A stretch of DNA of 33,602 nucleotides from Acidobacteriota bacterium. Lineage in GTDB: Bacteria; Acidobacteriota; Aminicenantia; Aminicenantales; Aminicenantaceae. The stretch is from assembly GCA_018894615.1 (NCBI GenBank), contig JAHIPL010000239.1, positions 1-33,602 on the forward strand, in the 5' to 3' direction. Shown here piece by piece: positions 31,509 to 33,602 of the stretch. The notes under the pieces were generated by a model, which did no database searches, had not been told where the DNA came from, and was given only the letters and a program-made list of their open reading frames with translations. The position numbers were made by a program, and so were the translations under genes. Position 1 is the first letter of the stretch, and the number at the start of each line of letters is the position of its first letter.

Positions 31509-32596
31509 TCAACTCCTCTCTAAATACAACAAAACCTCTGAAACCATTTTCTCGGCCGCAGTCCCGTCTCCAAAAACTTTTTCGGGATGAATCCGGCTGA
31601 CATCCACCAAATCAACGGCCTCCCTTGCCATCAAAATGTCGGTTTTCGATTTACCTGCCCAAAAATGAGAGCCGCTCTGTTCAATTTCCACATATTCGGT
31701 CGTGCTGTCAATGACGATGCAGGGTTTTTTAGCATAAAACGCTTCCTTTATCACTCCTCCTGAATCCGTGATGACGTATTTCGAATCCATCACCAGTTTC
31801 AAAAATGGGAGATACCCGGCAGCGGGAATGATATCGATATCCGATCTGCCGGAAAGTCGTTCCCATAGGTCATATTGCTTCAGGTATTTTTCGTACGGGG
31901 GTGTATCGGAAACACGATGGGATCGGGCAGCTCCAGGAGCGAATCGACGATCTCCTTGAGAATGTCAGGATGGTCCACAGTTTCGGCGCGGTGAAGGGTG
32001 AGAAGAGCATAATCTCCTGATTTGGGTTTATCTATTTTCTTGGCAGTAAGCCCAATCGCCCAGAGAAAAGCGTCAAAGGTGATATCGCCCGTCAATTTGA
32101 TCCTCTCTTCATCCACTCCTTCTTTTCTGATGCAGTCGACAGCGGTTTGAGTCGGACAGAATAAAAGATCCGCGCAGTGATCACTCAATTTCCGATTGAT
32201 TTCTTCGGGTCTCCAGACATACTCCCGCAGCCCTGATTCCACATGGGCCAGGGGGATATGGAGCTTGACGGCGCATAAAGCTGCAGCAAGTGTGGTGTTC
32301 GTGTCTCCATAAACAATCACCATATCCGGTTTTTCTTTGAGCAGCAGCGGCTCCAAACGTTCCAAGACCAACCCGGTCTGCCGGGCATGTGAACCCGAAC
32401 CAACTTCCAGATTATAATCCGGTTCAGGAATGTTCAGCTCATCGAAGAATGTTCGGGACATTTCAAAATCATAATGCTGCCCGGAATGAATGATGATATC
32501 CCGTATTCCTTCAATCCGGTCGGTCGCTCTTAAAAAAGGAGCCAGTTTAATGAACTGCGGCCGGTTTCCTACAACATGAACAAGTTTTTTCGGCAT
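31509..32596 (-). pseudogene. wecB: wecB-like UDP-GlcNAc 2-epimerase, broken by a one-base frameshift
   Basis: The gene should encode about 362 residues from the ATG at 32596 (MPKKLVHVVGNRPQF). Asp98 (VYGDT), Glu120 (AHVESG), Glu132 (PEEINR) and His202 (TLHRAE) are intact. In the PRTK region the frame reads ACG AAA AAT ACC TGA and stops at 31880. Adding one A to the five-A run (T5 at 31887-31891 on the plus strand) gives PRTKKYLKQYDLWERL and restores the full C-terminal domain, including DSGGVIKEAFYAKKPC. So a single missing base explains the break. It could be a real mutation or a sequencing error in a homopolymer. Its neighbours suggest it was an active partner of block E. The paralogue at 12240-13436 is intact. 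Confidence 0.88.
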
Positions 32597-32597
32597 A

Positions 32598-33602
32598 TTA
32601 CTCTTTACCTGTCGGCATCCCATCGGAATCCTTCTTTCTAAAATAGAGGAAGAGATAGACGTTGGAAGCGATCGAGGAGAGGAGCAAAACCGCAACCGTG
32701 GCGACAGCCGCACCGACGGATCCCAAACGACGGATAAGAATGATGTTCAGAACAATGTTGGATACTCCGCTGAATGTGGAGTTCAACAGATTAAATTTAA
32801 CCTTTCGCAGGCTGGCCAGCACATTCCCTCCCAGGAGGCGAAAGCTTCCGGAGATAAAATATCCGGCCAATAGAATGCGGAATGAAAGAACGGCATCGAG
32901 GTATTGGGCACCAAAAGCCAGTCGAATGATGAGAGGTGCAAAGATGATGAGGCCGGCACTTAAAAAGAAGTTAAAGATGACCAAATATCCCTGAATTTTG
33001 TAGAAATAGCTTTTTAATTTCTTTTTATCGCCTAAATTTCGGGCAAAATAGGGGTAAATGAACATGATGATGGACTGAGGGACAAAGGCGAGAGCGAAAG
33101 GAATGACGGTCGCCGTTTTGTAGGATGCGACAACCGCCTCGCTGGGAATGATCAGTCCGACAAGAAACACATCCAGAAGATAGAGGATTTGAGAGAGGGA
33201 ATTCGTCAATGCGACGGTCAGTGCGTACTTGATAAAATCCCATTTTTCCTTGATTGCAGGGCGGGAAGCACCATAAATCCCTTTTATTTCAGACCGGAAC
33301 AGCCAAAATCCCAAAAGGATCACCAGAATAAACGCGAGGTACCGGCCGGCGATAATCCCAGGGATTTGAAAGAAATACCCGCCCACGATTGTCCCAACAA
33401 GAAAAAGGATAGTGTTGGTGATATTGAAGTAAGAAAATTCCCTGTTTCGGAGGCTTGCCCTGAAATAGGTGTTCATGATGTCGAACAACAGGATGACAAG
33501 CGGCATCGCACAGAGAAGCAGAAGCACCTCGTCGCTTTTTTTTAAAGGAAGGTCAAAGAAATGGACAAAGAGGATGATGGCGAAAAAAATAAAAACATTG
33601 AA
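32598..33602 (-). CDS. Wzx-like flippase (MOP superfamily), N-terminus cut by window edge
   Basis: The frame is open to the right edge, and the first residues visible are about NVFIFFAIILFVHFF; the true N-terminus is outside. About 334 residues with many hydrophobic helices remain. The stretch NTYFRASLRNREFSYFNIT and the later NIVLNIILIRRLGSVGAAVA resemble Polysacc_synt_C regions of polysaccharide exporters. Its stop lies one base before the ATG of the wecB-like gene. It is presumably the flippase dedicated to the glycan modified by block E. This is the second flippase of the window and shares no obvious close similarity with the one at 8928-10217. Confidence 0.85.
   Translation of the reverse strand, partial: FNVFIFFAIILFVHFFDLPLKKSDEVLLLLCAMPLVILLFDIMNTYFRASLRNREFSYFNITNTILFLVGTIVGGYFFQIPGIIAGRYLAFILVILLGFWLFRSEIKGIYGASRPAIKEKWDFIKYALTVALTNSLSQILYLLDVFLVGLIIPSEAVVASYKTATVIPFALAFVPQSIIMFIYPYFARNLGDKKKLKSYFYKIQGYLVIFNFFLSAGLIIFAPLIIRLAFGAQYLDAVLSFRILLAGYFISGSFRLLGGNVLASLRKVKFNLLNSTFSGVSNIVLNIILIRRLGSVGAAVATVAVLLLSSIASNVYLFLYFRKKDSDGMPTGKE

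Noticed and set aside
31880-31895. Programmed -1 frameshift in the wecB-like gene
   Set aside because: The A5 run is in the wrong register for a standard slippery heptamer and is too short for typical transcriptional slippage. A mutation or read error is simpler.
1-33602. Mobile elements, CRISPR arrays, tRNA or rRNA genes
   Set aside because: I saw no transposase-like protein, no regularly spaced repeats and no tRNA or rRNA sequence on either strand. The evidence for transfer is only compositional.

Overview
The window is almost entirely a surface-polysaccharide (O-antigen, capsule or exopolysaccharide) biosynthesis locus. It shows no rRNA, tRNA, phage, transposase or CRISPR sequence. The gene set points to a Gram-negative-type bacterium: two Wzx-like flippases, two O-antigen polymerase/ligase proteins, a polyprenyl-phosphate sugar phosphotransferase, eight or more glycosyltransferases, nucleotide-sugar enzymes and an LpxD-like acyltransferase. 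I cannot name the species. Base composition varies visibly: the outer and central genes are moderately GC-rich, while roughly 6.2-10.2 kb is clearly AT-richer. This suggests a mosaic assembled from several sources.

The genes form five alternately oriented blocks. Block A (13436 down to 1, minus) holds wecB, a GT2 polyprenyl-phosphate sugar synthase, a DUF354 protein, a flippase, three unrecognised membrane proteins, a GT4 enzyme, a Wzy-type polymerase/ligase, an Alg14/Alg13-like split glycosyltransferase, a WbaP/WcaJ-type initiating phosphotransferase and a second Wzy_C protein cut by the left edge. Its leader carries an 11-of-12 match to the enterobacterial ops element. Block B (13760 to 19874, plus) holds two GT4 enzymes, an AsnB-type glutamine amidotransferase, and a NodB deacetylase fused to GNAT-like domains. 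Block C (25134 down to 19918, minus) starts from a near-consensus promoter. It encodes a membrane-anchored SGNH protein, a LegB-type 4,6-dehydratase, a sugar-1-phosphate nucleotidylyltransferase, a LegC-type aminotransferase and a GT4 enzyme. Block D (25321 to 27506, plus) is two GT4 genes. Block E (right edge down to 27491, minus) holds a flippase, a frameshifted wecB paralogue, a PIG-L/LmbE deacetylase, a PaaK-like adenylate-forming ligase, an LpxD-like acyltransferase and a KamA-like radical-SAM protein.

The blocks fit together as a pathway. Nucleotide sugars are made by wecB and the block C enzymes. A lipid-linked unit is started by the phosphotransferase, extended by the glycosyltransferases, flipped by Wzx and polymerised or ligated by the Wzy_C proteins. 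Block E looks like a tailoring cassette. My main hypothesis is that PIG-L exposes a sugar amine, the radical-SAM aminomutase makes an unusual (probably beta-) amino acid, the ligase activates an acyl group, and the LpxD-like enzyme places it on the amine. No part of this hypothesis has been tested by database search or experiment.
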